Shown here in pieces: positions 53,240 to 61,749 of a stretch of 64,000 bases of DNA. The stretch comes from an uncultured Aquimarina sp. (GTDB lineage Bacteria; Bacteroidota; Bacteroidia; Flavobacteriales; Flavobacteriaceae). The notes under the pieces are model-generated. The model saw only the letters and a program-made list of their open reading frames with translations. It was not told where the DNA came from and did not search any database. Position numbers and translations under genes: made by a program. The stretch's first letter is position 1, and every line of letters starts with the position of its first letter. The stretch is from positions 124,001-188,000 of the forward strand of contig CANMML010000001.1 in the NCBI GenBank assembly GCA_947499005.1, given 5' to 3'.

Positions 53240-56200
53240 ATGGCTAGAAATAATGATAAGAATCAAATAAAGAAATTTAGTAAAATTTCTATCGGTTTAG
53301 CTTCTCCAGAGTCGATTTTAGCAGCGTCTAAAGGAGAGGTTTTAAAACCTGAAACCATTAACTACCGTACACACAAGCCAGAGAGAGATGGGTTGTTTTG
53401 TGAGCGTATTTTTGGTCCTGTAAAGGATTACGAATGTGCCTGTGGTAAATACAAGCGTATTCGATATAAAGGAATCGTTTGTGATCGTTGTGGAGTTGAA
53501 GTAACAGAAAAGAAAGTACGTAGAGATAGAGTTGGTCACATCAATTTGGTGGTGCCTGTAGCTCATATCTGGTACTTCCGTTCTTTACCTAATAAAATTG
53601 GATATTTATTAGGATTGCCTTCGAAGAAATTAGATATGATTATCTACTACGAGCGCTATGTGGTAATTCAACCAGGTATTGCTAAAAACGAAGAAGGAGA
53701 ACCTGTACAAAAGATGGATTTCTTGACAGAAGAAGAGTATCTAAATATTTTAGATTCTTTACCTCAAGAAAATTTATACTTAGACGATGATGATCCTAAC
53801 AAGTTCATCGCTAAGATGGGAGCAGAGTGTTTAATTGAAATCTTAAGACGTATTGATTTAGATCAATTATCTTACGATTTGAGACACAAAGCTAACAATG
53901 AAACTTCTAAGCAACGTAAAGCCGAGGCATTGAAACGTCTTCAGGTAGTTGAAGCATTGCGTGATGCTAATAAGAATAGAGAAAACAAACCAGAATGGAT
54001 GATCATGAAAGTGGTTCCAGTAATTCCACCAGAATTACGTCCATTAGTGCCTCTAGATGGAGGACGTTTCGCGACTTCTGATTTGAATGATTTATATCGT
54101 CGTGTAATTATTCGTAATAACCGTTTGAAGCGTTTGGTTGAAATCAAAGCTCCAGAGGTAATTTTACGTAATGAGAAGCGTATGCTACAGGAGTCTGTAG
54201 ATTCACTTTTCGATAATACCCGTAAGTCATCTGCTGTTAAGACAGAAAGCAACCGTCCATTAAAATCTTTATCTGATTCATTAAAAGGTAAGCAAGGGCG
54301 TTTCCGTCAAAACTTATTAGGTAAGCGTGTGGATTATTCAGCACGTTCTGTAATTGTTGTAGGGCCAGAATTGAAATTATTCGAATGTGGTTTACCTAAA
54401 AACATGGCAGCTGAACTTTACAAGCCATTCGTAATTCGTAAGTTAATCGAGCGTGGTATTGTAAAAACGGTTAAGTCTGCTAAGAAAATCATAGATAGAA
54501 AAGAGCCAGTAGTATGGGATATCCTAGAAAATGTATTGAAAGGACATCCAGTATTATTGAACCGTGCTCCTACGCTTCACCGTTTAGGGATTCAAGCGTT
54601 CCAGCCAAAATTAATTGAAGGAAAAGCAATTCAATTACACCCATTAGTATGTACGGCATTTAACGCCGATTTCGATGGGGATCAGATGGCGGTTCACTTA
54701 CCATTAGGCCCAGAAGCAATATTGGAATCACAGTTATTAATGTTAGCTTCTCATAATATCTTAAACCCTGCAAATGGATCACCAGTAACGGTACCATCTC
54801 AGGATATGGTATTAGGGCTATATTATATGACAAAAGAGCGTAAATCTACTCCAGACTTAGCTGTTAAAGGAGAAGGATTAACATTCTATTCTGCAGAAGA
54901 AGTTGTAATCGCTTATAATGAAAAGCGTTTAGATATTAATGCAGGAATAAAAATTCGTACGAAAGATTTCAATGAAGCAGGAGAATTAGTTCTTCAAATT
55001 ATTGAAACTACTACGGGACGTGTGTTGTTTAACGAGCATGTACCAGAAGTTGCAGGATATATTAACCGCGTATTAACGAAAAAAGCACTTCGTGATATTA
55101 TTGGAGATGTATTAAAAGTAACTTCAGTTCCAGAAACTGCTGAATTCTTAGATTCAATTAGAACTTTAGGATTCAACTTTGCATTCCGTGGAGGGTTATC
55201 ATTTAGTTTAGGGGATATTATTATCCCTGCTGAAAAGCAAAAAATGATTGATGATGCTAACGAGCAAGTTAAAGGTATTGTAGGAAACTATAACATGGGT
55301 CTTATTACCAATAACGAACGTTATAATCAGGTAATTGATATTTGGACTTCTACGAACTCTCAGTTAACAGACTTGTCGATGAAGCGCATTAGCGAAGATC
55401 AACAAGGATTTAACTCGGTATTCATGATGCTTGATTCTGGAGCACGTGGATCGAAAGAGCAGATTCGTCAGTTAACAGGTATGCGTGGTCTGATGGCAAA
55501 ACCGAAGAAGTCAGCTGACGGAGGTGGAGCTATTATTGAAAACCCGATTATCTCTAACTTTAAAGAAGGTCTTTCTATTTTAGAGTACTTTATTTCTACT
55601 CACGGTGCGCGTAAAGGACTTGCGGATACGGCATTGAAAACAGCCGATGCAGGATACTTAACACGTCGTTTGGTAGATGTTTCTCAAGATGTTATTATCA
55701 ATGAAGTTGATTGTGGTACTTTAAGAGGAGTTGAAGTTCAGCCATTAAGAAAGAACGAAGAAATTATAGAATCTTTAGGAGCTCGTATCGTTGGACGTAC
55801 ATCATTAAATGATGTTATCGATCCAGTATCGCATGAGACCCTAGTAGAAGCAGGACAACAGATTGGACCCAATGAAGTTGCATTAATTGAAAATGCAAGA
55901 ATTGAGTCTGTTGAAGTGCGCTCTGCATTAAGTTGTGAATCGAAACGTGGTATTTGTCAAAAATGTTACGGTCGTAATTTGGCAACAAATAAAACGGTTC
56001 AAATTGGAGAAGCAGTTGGTGTAGTAGCAGCTCAGTCCATTGGAGAGCCAGGTACACAGTTAACATTACGTACATTCCACGTTGGAGGGGTAGCAGGAAA
56101 CATTTCTGAAGAGAATAGTCTTAAGGCTAAGTTTGCTGGTATTGCTGAAATCGATGAATTGAAAACGGTTAAAGGTGAAAATTCTGAAGGGAATGCAGTT

Positions 56201-57541
56201 AATATCGTAATTTCTCGTACTTCTGAAATCAAAATCATGGATTCAGAAACGAAAGCGGTATTAAGTACAAAATTAATCCCTTATGGTTCTGAATTATTCA
56301 TCAAGAATGGTGACAAGTTAAAGATTGATGATTTAATCTGTCAATGGGATCCATTTAATGGTGTAATTGTTTCTGAATTTTCAGGAGCTATCAAATACGA
56401 AAACTTAGAACAAGGAATTACATATCAAGTTGAAATCGATGAACAAACAGGTTTCCAAGAAAAAGTAATTTCTGAATCTCGTGATAAGAAGAAGATTCCT
56501 ACTTTATTAATCGTAGGTAAAGGAGATGAAGTTTTACGTTCTTATAACTTACCTGTTGGAGCTCACTTAATGGTGAATGACGGAGATAAGATCAAAGAAG
56601 GTAAAGTGTTAGTTAAGATTCCTCGTAAATCTTCTAAAGCAGGTGATATTACAGGGGGTCTACCTCGTGTAACTGAGTTGTTCGAAGCGCGTAATCCTTC
56701 TAACCCTGCGGTTGTTTCTGAAATTGACGGTGTTGTTTCTTTTGGAAAAATCAAGCGTGGTAATCGTGAAATTATTGTAGAATCTCGTTTAGGGGATGTT
56801 AAGAAATACTTAGTAAAGCTTTCTAACCAGATCTTAGTACAAGAGAATGATTTCGTACGTGCAGGTATGCAATTATCAGATGGTGCTATTGCACCAGTAG
56901 ATATCTTGCGTATTCAAGGGCCTTCAGCGGTACAACAGTACTTAGTAAATGAAGTACAAGAAGTATATCGTTTACAAGGGGTGAAAATTAACGATAAGCA
57001 CTTTGAAGTAGTAGTACGTCAAATGATGCGTAAAGTACAAATCCAAGATCCAGGAGATACTATTTTCTTAGAAAACCAATTAGCACATAAAGCAGATTTT
57101 ATTGAAGTAAATGATGCGATTTTTGGTAAGAAAGTTGTTGAGGATTGTGGAGATAGTTCTAACATTCATAATGGACAAATCGTTACTGCTCGTGATCTTA
57201 GAGATGAAAACTCTTTATTACGTCGTGAGGATAAGCAGTTAATAGTGGCGCGTGATGCGCAACCAGCTACAGCTACACCAATCCTTCAGGGTATTACAAG
57301 AGCTTCGTTACAAACGAAATCATTTATCTCGGCAGCATCCTTCCAGGAAACAACTAAAGTATTGAACGAAGCTGCGGTAAGCGGTAAAATAGATTCTTTA
57401 GATGGACTGAAAGAAAATGTAATTGTAGGTAAGAAGATACCTGCTGGTACGGGTATGCGTCGTTACAATGATATTATCGTTGGGTCTAAAGAGGAATACA
57501 CAAGTATGACTCAATCTAGTGAGAAAGTAAATTTAATGTAG
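53240..57541 (+). CDS. rpoC: RNA polymerase beta' subunit
   Basis: 1433 residues. Zinc site 1 [19 protein letters not shown] (about 68-86), the catalytic Mg2+ motif NADFDGDQM (about 472-480) and zinc site 2 with [11 protein letters not shown] (about 898-908) are intact, with the bridge/trigger helices in between. A strong terminator follows, closing the block. Confidence 0.99.
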   Translation: MARNNDKNQIKKFSKISIGLASPESILAASKGEVLKPETINYRTHKPERDGLFCERIFGPVKDYECACGKYKRIRYKGIVCDRCGVEVTEKKVRRDRVGHINLVVPVAHIWYFRSLPNKIGYLLGLPSKKLDMIIYYERYVVIQPGIAKNEEGEPVQKMDFLTEEEYLNILDSLPQENLYLDDDDPNKFIAKMGAECLIEILRRIDLDQLSYDLRHKANNETSKQRKAEALKRLQVVEALRDANKNRENKPEWMIMKVVPVIPPELRPLVPLDGGRFATSDLNDLYRRVIIRNNRLKRLVEIKAPEVILRNEKRMLQESVDSLFDNTRKSSAVKTESNRPLKSLSDSLKGKQGRFRQNLLGKRVDYSARSVIVVGPELKLFECGLPKNMAAELYKPFVIRKLIERGIVKTVKSAKKIIDRKEPVVWDILENVLKGHPVLLNRAPTLHRLGIQAFQPKLIEGKAIQLHPLVCTAFNADFDGDQMAVHLPLGPEAILESQLLMLASHNILNPANGSPVTVPSQDMVLGLYYMTKERKSTPDLAVKGEGLTFYSAEEVVIAYNEKRLDINAGIKIRTKDFNEAGELVLQIIETTTGRVLFNEHVPEVAGYINRVLTKKALRDIIGDVLKVTSVPETAEFLDSIRTLGFNFAFRGGLSFSLGDIIIPAEKQKMIDDANEQVKGIVGNYNMGLITNNERYNQVIDIWTSTNSQLTDLSMKRISEDQQGFNSVFMMLDSGARGSKEQIRQLTGMRGLMAKPKKSADGGGAIIENPIISNFKEGLSILEYFISTHGARKGLADTALKTADAGYLTRRLVDVSQDVIINEVDCGTLRGVEVQPLRKNEEIIESLGARIVGRTSLNDVIDPVSHETLVEAGQQIGPNEVALIENARIESVEVRSALSCESKRGICQKCYGRNLATNKTVQIGEAVGVVAAQSIGEPGTQLTLRTFHVGGVAGNISEENSLKAKFAGIAEIDELKTVKGENSEGNAVNIVISRTSEIKIMDSETKAVLSTKLIPYGSELFIKNGDKLKIDDLICQWDPFNGVIVSEFSGAIKYENLEQGITYQVEIDEQTGFQEKVISESRDKKKIPTLLIVGKGDEVLRSYNLPVGAHLMVNDGDKIKEGKVLVKIPRKSSKAGDITGGLPRVTELFEARNPSNPAVVSEIDGVVSFGKIKRGNREIIVESRLGDVKKYLVKLSNQILVQENDFVRAGMQLSDGAIAPVDILRIQGPSAVQQYLVNEVQEVYRLQGVKINDKHFEVVVRQMMRKVQIQDPGDTIFLENQLAHKADFIEVNDAIFGKKVVEDCGDSSNIHNGQIVTARDLRDENSLLRREDKQLIVARDAQPATATPILQGITRASLQTKSFISAASFQETTKVLNEAAVSGKIDSLDGLKENVIVGKKIPAGTGMRRYNDIIVGSKEEYTSMTQSSEKVNLM

Positions 57542-57573
57542 TAGTATAATACATACATTAAATTAATTAATAC

Positions 57574-57620
57574 AAAGGAGGATTGATGTAGTTAGCTACA
57601 CTTTCCTCCTTTTTTATTTT
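57574..57620 (+). terminator. rpoBC operon terminator
   Basis: Outer stem AAAGGAGGA / TCCTCCTTT with an inner TGTAG / CTACA hairpin, then T6. Confidence 0.85.
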
Positions 57621-57824
57621 AAATGAATAATTTTATCTAAATTGTCAGACTTCGACTATGTTCTGCCTTTATGCTAGTTTTGATATAAAATGAAAATTAT
57701 TTTGAGGATAATTTGATATTAGAAATGGTTCTAATATATGCTGAATAAGGCAATAGATGAAGAATGAATTTAGATAATAATAATACTATTAACAGGAGGT
57801 AATCCGCAGGAAATATTTTATAAA

Positions 57825-58139
57825 ATGGCTGAAGAACAAAAAAAAGAAACTCCAGGAGTGAATATCGAAATCGATGAAAAGATAGCAGAAGGGATTTATA
57901 GTAATTTGGCAATTATCAATCATTCTACTTCTGAATTTGTAGTTGATTTCATCAATATCATGCCAGGGAACCCTAAAGGGAAAGTGAAGAGTAGGATTAT
58001 ATTAACACCTCAGCACGCAAAACGACTTGTACAAGCGATGTCGGATAATATTCGAAAATTTGAAAAGGAAAATGGTGAAATTAAAGACCATGAAAAGCAA
58101 CCTATTCCTATGAATTTTGGTCCTACTGGGCAGGCATAG
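57825..58139 (+). CDS. DUF3467 family protein
   Basis: 104 residues, acidic and soluble. DUF3467 signatures: INIEIDEKIAEGIYSNLAIINHSTSEFVVDF-like pattern (residues about 13-44) and RIILTPQHAKRLVQAMSDNI (about 57-76). Function unknown; regularly found downstream of rpoC in Bacteroidetes (recalled), perhaps a stress- or transcription-related accessory. A GGAGG-like sequence at 57795 is too far (about 25 bp) to be a conventional ribosome-binding site. Confidence 0.85.
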   Translation: MAEEQKKETPGVNIEIDEKIAEGIYSNLAIINHSTSEFVVDFINIMPGNPKGKVKSRIILTPQHAKRLVQAMSDNIRKFEKENGEIKDHEKQPIPMNFGPTGQA

Positions 58140-58237
58140 ATATTCGTACTTGATTAGAGGAAGAACCTTTCGCTTTTAGCGAAGATCTTAGTCAGTCTTG
58201 TTTTTCTAGTCGTATTTTGTCAATCTATTTAAGTAAG

Positions 58238-58269
58238 AAGGGGCTATCTGTTACAGATAACCCCTTTTT
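58238..58269 (+). terminator. DUF3467 terminator
   Basis: Stem AAGGGGcTATCTGT / ACAGATAaCCCCTT (13 of 14 pairs) with T5. Confidence 0.85.
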
Positions 58270-58275
58270 GGAACC

Positions 58276-58307
58276 TACTCTATTTGTTCCCCCAAACAAA
58301 TAGAGTA
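58276..58307. repeat. 13-bp perfect inverted repeat
   Basis: TACTCTATTTGTT (58276-58288) and its exact complement (58295-58307) around a 6-nt C-rich loop. It lies between the convergent DUF3467 and creD-like genes; no T-run on the plus side, so it may be a minus-strand terminator or a protein site. Confidence 0.6.
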
Positions 58308-58443
58308 CATCATTATGGAAGTCAAGTAATATGTTCTAATAATATTACAAGACATACTAAGGTTCCAGAAAACAACACTAACTAATTTTTTGGATTTATT
58401 CTTTGTGTACTTACATAGGCTAGTTCATTTTTTAAAGACCAGA

Positions 58444-59769
58444 TTATTTTTCATACCAATTTACATTTCGTGTTAAATACATTGTCAATGCTAAAGTGAT
58501 GACTAGCCCAACCGTTCCAATTAGTAATGCATAGGCCGTTAATTGAAGCGTAACGAAAATGAAAGCATATACAGAGGCAAGCACAAACATGGTAACAAAA
58601 GCAATTGACTTTTGTTTTTTAAATAGATGCAGACTATAGGCTGTTGTAATTAATAGAATTGTAGCACTTGAAATTAGATAAGCAATATTGAAATTAGAAT
58701 GTTCGGAAATAGATATTAATAATAAGTAAAACAAACAAAGCCCTCCCCCTATAAGTAGCAATTGAAATGGATGTGTTTTAATTTTACTGATTAATTCTAC
58801 CAGAAAGAATACTAAAAAAGTGAGTCCTATGGTTAATATTCCATATTTAATACTTCGAATGGTCTTTTGATAATCATCAATAGGTAATCTCAAGTCGATA
58901 CCAAAAGTACTTTCAGATACAGCATTAAAAGGTTCACTTTTATTCCATATTTGTGGAAAGCTCCTATTGAGTTCAAGCACTTCCCATTCGGCAACAAAGC
59001 CGTTATTATCTATTTTTCGTTTTTTAGGTAAGAATTGACCAAAAAAGCTTGGGCTATTCCAATTAGAATTAATACCAATTTTTGTAGTTCTTCCTAGTGG
59101 TACAAAATTAATTTGTTGACTTCCTTTAAGGTCTAAATCCAAGGCAAATGAATGTGGTTTTTCAAGATCAATGGCTGTTAAGTCTATAGGAAATGTCACT
59201 CCATTTGTAAGTATATTCCGAAGAGAATAGTCTATACCTGCTACGGGTATAATTTCTTTTTCATTAAATGTTAACTGCAGTTTTGTAGAGATCCCTTTTA
59301 AATCTTGAATTTCAAAACTAGCTTTGGCCTTTTCCCATAGAATAGTGTATTCATTGCTATGATACTCTTCCATACTGGGCAATTTGAAAAAACCACTAGT
59401 ATGTAAATCGGCTTCATATACCACAATATTGTAAATCCCTCTCTTAAGGTTTTCAGGATTTATTGATCCATTTATATTAAGCTCTTCGGGCAATATATGA
59501 ATGTATTCTTTTGATGGGGCTACATCTTTTATAGAAGACTTTTTAAGTATAGGAATGGTAATGATAGGGCCACTTATTTTTTGAATACCAGCCCATTTTT
59601 TATTGGTTTCAAGAATGGCTGTTTCTCTTAACTGATTGCGTTCCTTGATCGTGTTTTTAATCATTGATAAAGGGATCAGTAGCAATAGTACAATGATCGC
59701 TGTACCAAGAGCTTTTACAATGATTGGGTTTTTTAAAGGAGATCTATATTCTTTAATTTCCGTATCCAT
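58444..59769 (-). CDS. CreD-like inner membrane protein
   Basis: 441 residues. One N-terminal membrane segment (about 15-32), a large extracytoplasmic domain with NKKWAGIQKISGPIITIPI (about 45-63, the CreD signature region), and five to six C-terminal membrane segments (about 310-430). In enterobacteria CreD belongs to the CreBC regulon and affects envelope integrity and colicin tolerance; here no CreBC is nearby. A 17-bp palindrome ACTTTGAAATTCAAAGT sits 18 bp before its ATG, shared with two neighbouring units, suggesting control by the local winged-helix regulator. Confidence 0.85.
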   Translation of the reverse strand: MDTEIKEYRSPLKNPIIVKALGTAIIVLLLLIPLSMIKNTIKERNQLRETAILETNKKWAGIQKISGPIITIPILKKSSIKDVAPSKEYIHILPEELNINGSINPENLKRGIYNIVVYEADLHTSGFFKLPSMEEYHSNEYTILWEKAKASFEIQDLKGISTKLQLTFNEKEIIPVAGIDYSLRNILTNGVTFPIDLTAIDLEKPHSFALDLDLKGSQQINFVPLGRTTKIGINSNWNSPSFFGQFLPKKRKIDNNGFVAEWEVLELNRSFPQIWNKSEPFNAVSESTFGIDLRLPIDDYQKTIRSIKYGILTIGLTFLVFFLVELISKIKTHPFQLLLIGGGLCLFYLLLISISEHSNFNIAYLISSATILLITTAYSLHLFKKQKSIAFVTMFVLASVYAFIFVTLQLTAYALLIGTVGLVITLALTMYLTRNVNWYEK

Positions 59770-59786
59770 AATGTTATTTTTAAAGT

Positions 59787-59803
59787 ACTTTGAAATTCAA
59801 AGT
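59787..59803. promoter_or_regulatory. Operator 1 (ACTTTGAAATTCAAAGT) before the creD-like gene
   Basis: Perfect 6-bp half-sites ACTTTG/CAAAGT around AAATT, centred about 26 bp before the start codon. Same position relative to the start as operator 2. Confidence 0.7.
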
Positions 59804-59842
59804 GTGTAGTTAAAAAAATAGTTACTTGTTCTTTTTAAGTGA

Positions 59843-60607
59843 TTAAGTGGTGAGATTTAAAATGGATCTTTTCATATTCTTTGGGGTTATTGTGGTGTGC
59901 GAGTGTATATATTTTAGAGTATTGAAATACTTATAGCACATTTGCTTCATAAAACTAGTTTTATTCAATTTACCAGCGATAAAGGCTTTTTTGTGTCCAA
60001 ACCATACTGTATGGATCGTTAAAAAGAATAATATGCTATACCCTATCAAGCTCAATATTTTTGAATAAAATGTCTTTTGATTAAAGATGATATGCAGTCT
60101 TTCATTTTGAAATTTTATATGATGCGCTTCATCAATTAAGATGTCTTTACAAATGCTTTTCAATAATTCGCAATTTGTTGCTTGTTCTAAAGACTTGTAA
60201 AATAATTGAGCTGCGGATTCTACAATAATTACTGTAATCGTCCAAAGTTCCATATTGGTATTGAAATATCTTATTTTTCTAAATAAGGTATCTCCCCAAT
60301 CTTTTGACTTTCTAGATTCTCCTATAAGATCAATATACTTTCCTAGATTACTTCCGTGCTTTTGCTCTTCTTTGATAAAGAGCTTAACGGCTTCTATATA
60401 TTCTAGATCATTGATTTCATGAGCGTATTTAGATGTGGCTTTAAGTAAGTGACTGCCATCACTTGTTTCGCCCAGCTGCCAGGCTTTTAATGAATACAAT
60501 ATTTGTGTTTTTTCATGTTCCGTGATATTAGGGTTAATGCCCCAATCTATCCTTTGGTTTTTTAAGTTGTTTTCAAAATGATTTTTCCAAAATAACGAAG
60601 TATGCAT
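59843..60607 (-). CDS. Membrane-anchored ferritin-like diiron protein, unknown role
   Basis: 254 residues. Four helices carry the full carboxylate-bridged diiron set: E47, E81-x-x-H84 (EEQKH), E130 (IIVESAAQLF) and E160-x-x-H163 (DEAHH). This E...ExxH...E...ExxH pattern is shared by diiron oxygenases and oxidases (RNR R2, COQ7, AurF-like). After it comes one membrane segment (about 185-203) and a basic C-terminal tail. The exact family was not recognised. It has its own operator (60625-60641), identical in placement to that of the creD-like gene. Possible role: oxidation or detoxification at the membrane; this is inference. Confidence 0.7.
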   Translation of the reverse strand: MHTSLFWKNHFENNLKNQRIDWGINPNITEHEKTQILYSLKAWQLGETSDGSHLLKATSKYAHEINDLEYIEAVKLFIKEEQKHGSNLGKYIDLIGESRKSKDWGDTLFRKIRYFNTNMELWTITVIIVESAAQLFYKSLEQATNCELLKSICKDILIDEAHHIKFQNERLHIIFNQKTFYSKILSLIGYSILFFLTIHTVWFGHKKAFIAGKLNKTSFMKQMCYKYFNTLKYIHSHTTITPKNMKRSILNLTT

Positions 60608-60624
60608 GTCATAAATATTAAAGT

Positions 60625-60641
60625 ACTTTGAAATACAAAGT
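60625..60641. promoter_or_regulatory. Operator 2 (ACTTTGAAATACAAAGT) before the diiron gene
   Basis: Half-sites ACTTTG/CAAAGT; flank AAGT upstream is shared with operator 1 (AAAGTACTTTGAAAT). 18 bp before the start codon. Confidence 0.7.
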
Positions 60642-60657
60642 ATATGTTTAAAAATTT

Positions 60658-60948
60658 TTATTTTAATAATTCTTCAATCGCTTTTAAGTGTTTTTTAAAA
60701 GCAATTTTGCCTTCCTGTGTTGCGGAATAAGTGGTTTTAGGTTTTCTAGATTCAAAAGTTTTTTCATAGGTGATGTACATTTTATTTTCTAAATATTTCA
60801 AGTGACTGGCAAGGTTACCATCGGTAACACCGAGAATTTCTTTAAAAGAATTAAAGTCATAGCGATCATTTACCACAAGAATGCTCATGATACCTAATCG
60901 AATTTTATTTTCGAATGCTTTATTAAAATTGGATAATAAATTTTTCAA
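60658..60948 (-). CDS. Winged-helix transcriptional regulator (ArsR/MarR-like small HTH)
   Basis: 96 residues, almost only a winged helix-turn-helix: NKIRLGIMSILVVNDRYDFNSFKEILGVTDGNLASHLKYLENKMYITYEKTF, followed by the wing YSATQEGKIAF and a short helix. It has no sensor domain of its own. Starts 4 bp after the stop of the membrane-protein gene, so the two form an operon. Likely binds the ACTTTG-N5-CAAAGT palindromes at 59787, 60625 and 61568. Confidence 0.85.
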   Translation of the reverse strand: MKNLLSNFNKAFENKIRLGIMSILVVNDRYDFNSFKEILGVTDGNLASHLKYLENKMYITYEKTFESRKPKTTYSATQEGKIAFKKHLKAIEELLK

Positions 60949-60951
60949 AAC

Positions 60952-61557
60952 CTATGGATATTTAACCTTCATAATAATTCCATAAACGATATGGAGTACA
61001 CCAAAACCTAGAGCCCACAAAAATAAGCCGTAACCAGGGAAATATATTCCAACAAGACCTAGAATAATTTCTAGGACTCCTAGACTTTTTAATTCTTTAA
61101 GAGTGTATTTACTAGCATTAATTAGTGATAAACCATAAACAACGAGCATCATAGGAGAAATCAAAAGCATATAGCCTTTTATGTAAAAAAGGGGTATTAT
61201 CATTCCTCCAAGTATTAGAGGGAGGGCAAAATTAGAAATGAGCTGTTTGCTTTGTGTATTCCATGTAGTCGTTCCTTCTTTTTTTGCTTTCTTATGAGTA
61301 AAAATATATCCTAGTAATAATGAGATTACAAGAGTAAGAGCAGCTACTAAAGCCAGATTAAAGTGAAGTTTTGCTGTGCTACCATACCAACCTAATGGTG
61401 ATGTGAAGACAATAAAGTGTGTAACAAAAGCAGCTACTAAAGCAATACTACCAATTGCAATACCTGACCAACCACTCAAAGACATAAATCTTGAAGATTG
61501 ATTCATCATACTTTTGATGTCCTTTAGGTCGTTTATGTAATCTATTTCTTCTTTCAT
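60952..61557 (-). CDS. Polytopic membrane protein cotranscribed with the winged-helix regulator
   Basis: 201 residues from ATG 61557 (MKEEIDYINDLKDIKSMM); a TTG eight codons upstream would start inside the operator palindrome and is disfavoured. Six membrane segments follow a cytoplasmic helix of about 35 residues. No family recognised beyond resemblance to short bacterial membrane proteins adjoining HTH regulators, where they are suspected to act as signal partners of the regulator. The operator 61568-61584 lies 10 bp upstream of the start. Confidence 0.65.
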   Translation of the reverse strand: MKEEIDYINDLKDIKSMMNQSSRFMSLSGWSGIAIGSIALVAAFVTHFIVFTSPLGWYGSTAKLHFNLALVAALTLVISLLLGYIFTHKKAKKEGTTTWNTQSKQLISNFALPLILGGMIIPLFYIKGYMLLISPMMLVVYGLSLINASKYTLKELKSLGVLEIILGLVGIYFPGYGLFLWALGFGVLHIVYGIIMKVKYP

Positions 61558-61567
61558 TTTAAAAAGA

Positions 61568-61584
61568 ACTTTGTAATTCAAAGT
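61568..61584. promoter_or_regulatory. Operator 3 (ACTTTGTAATTCAAAGT) before the membrane protein-regulator operon
   Basis: Perfect ACTTTG/CAAAGT half-sites, spacer TAATT. Suggests the regulator controls its own operon. Confidence 0.7.
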
Positions 61585-61749
61585 AAAAGTAAAACATTTT
61601 TTTTAATTCGAACCTTTGTAAGATAAAAAACTCTCAAGCTTACTTATCGTCGATAAATAAAAAGCTTTCAACAATTAGTTGTAAAGCAGTATAATAAATA
61701 CCTAATAGTAATGTTGTTAAGGTAACAATTAATCAATAACATAACAACT

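Noticed and set aside
61557-61581. TTG start at 61581 for the membrane protein before the winged-helix gene
   Set aside because: It would begin inside the operator palindrome; ATG 61557 is a better start.
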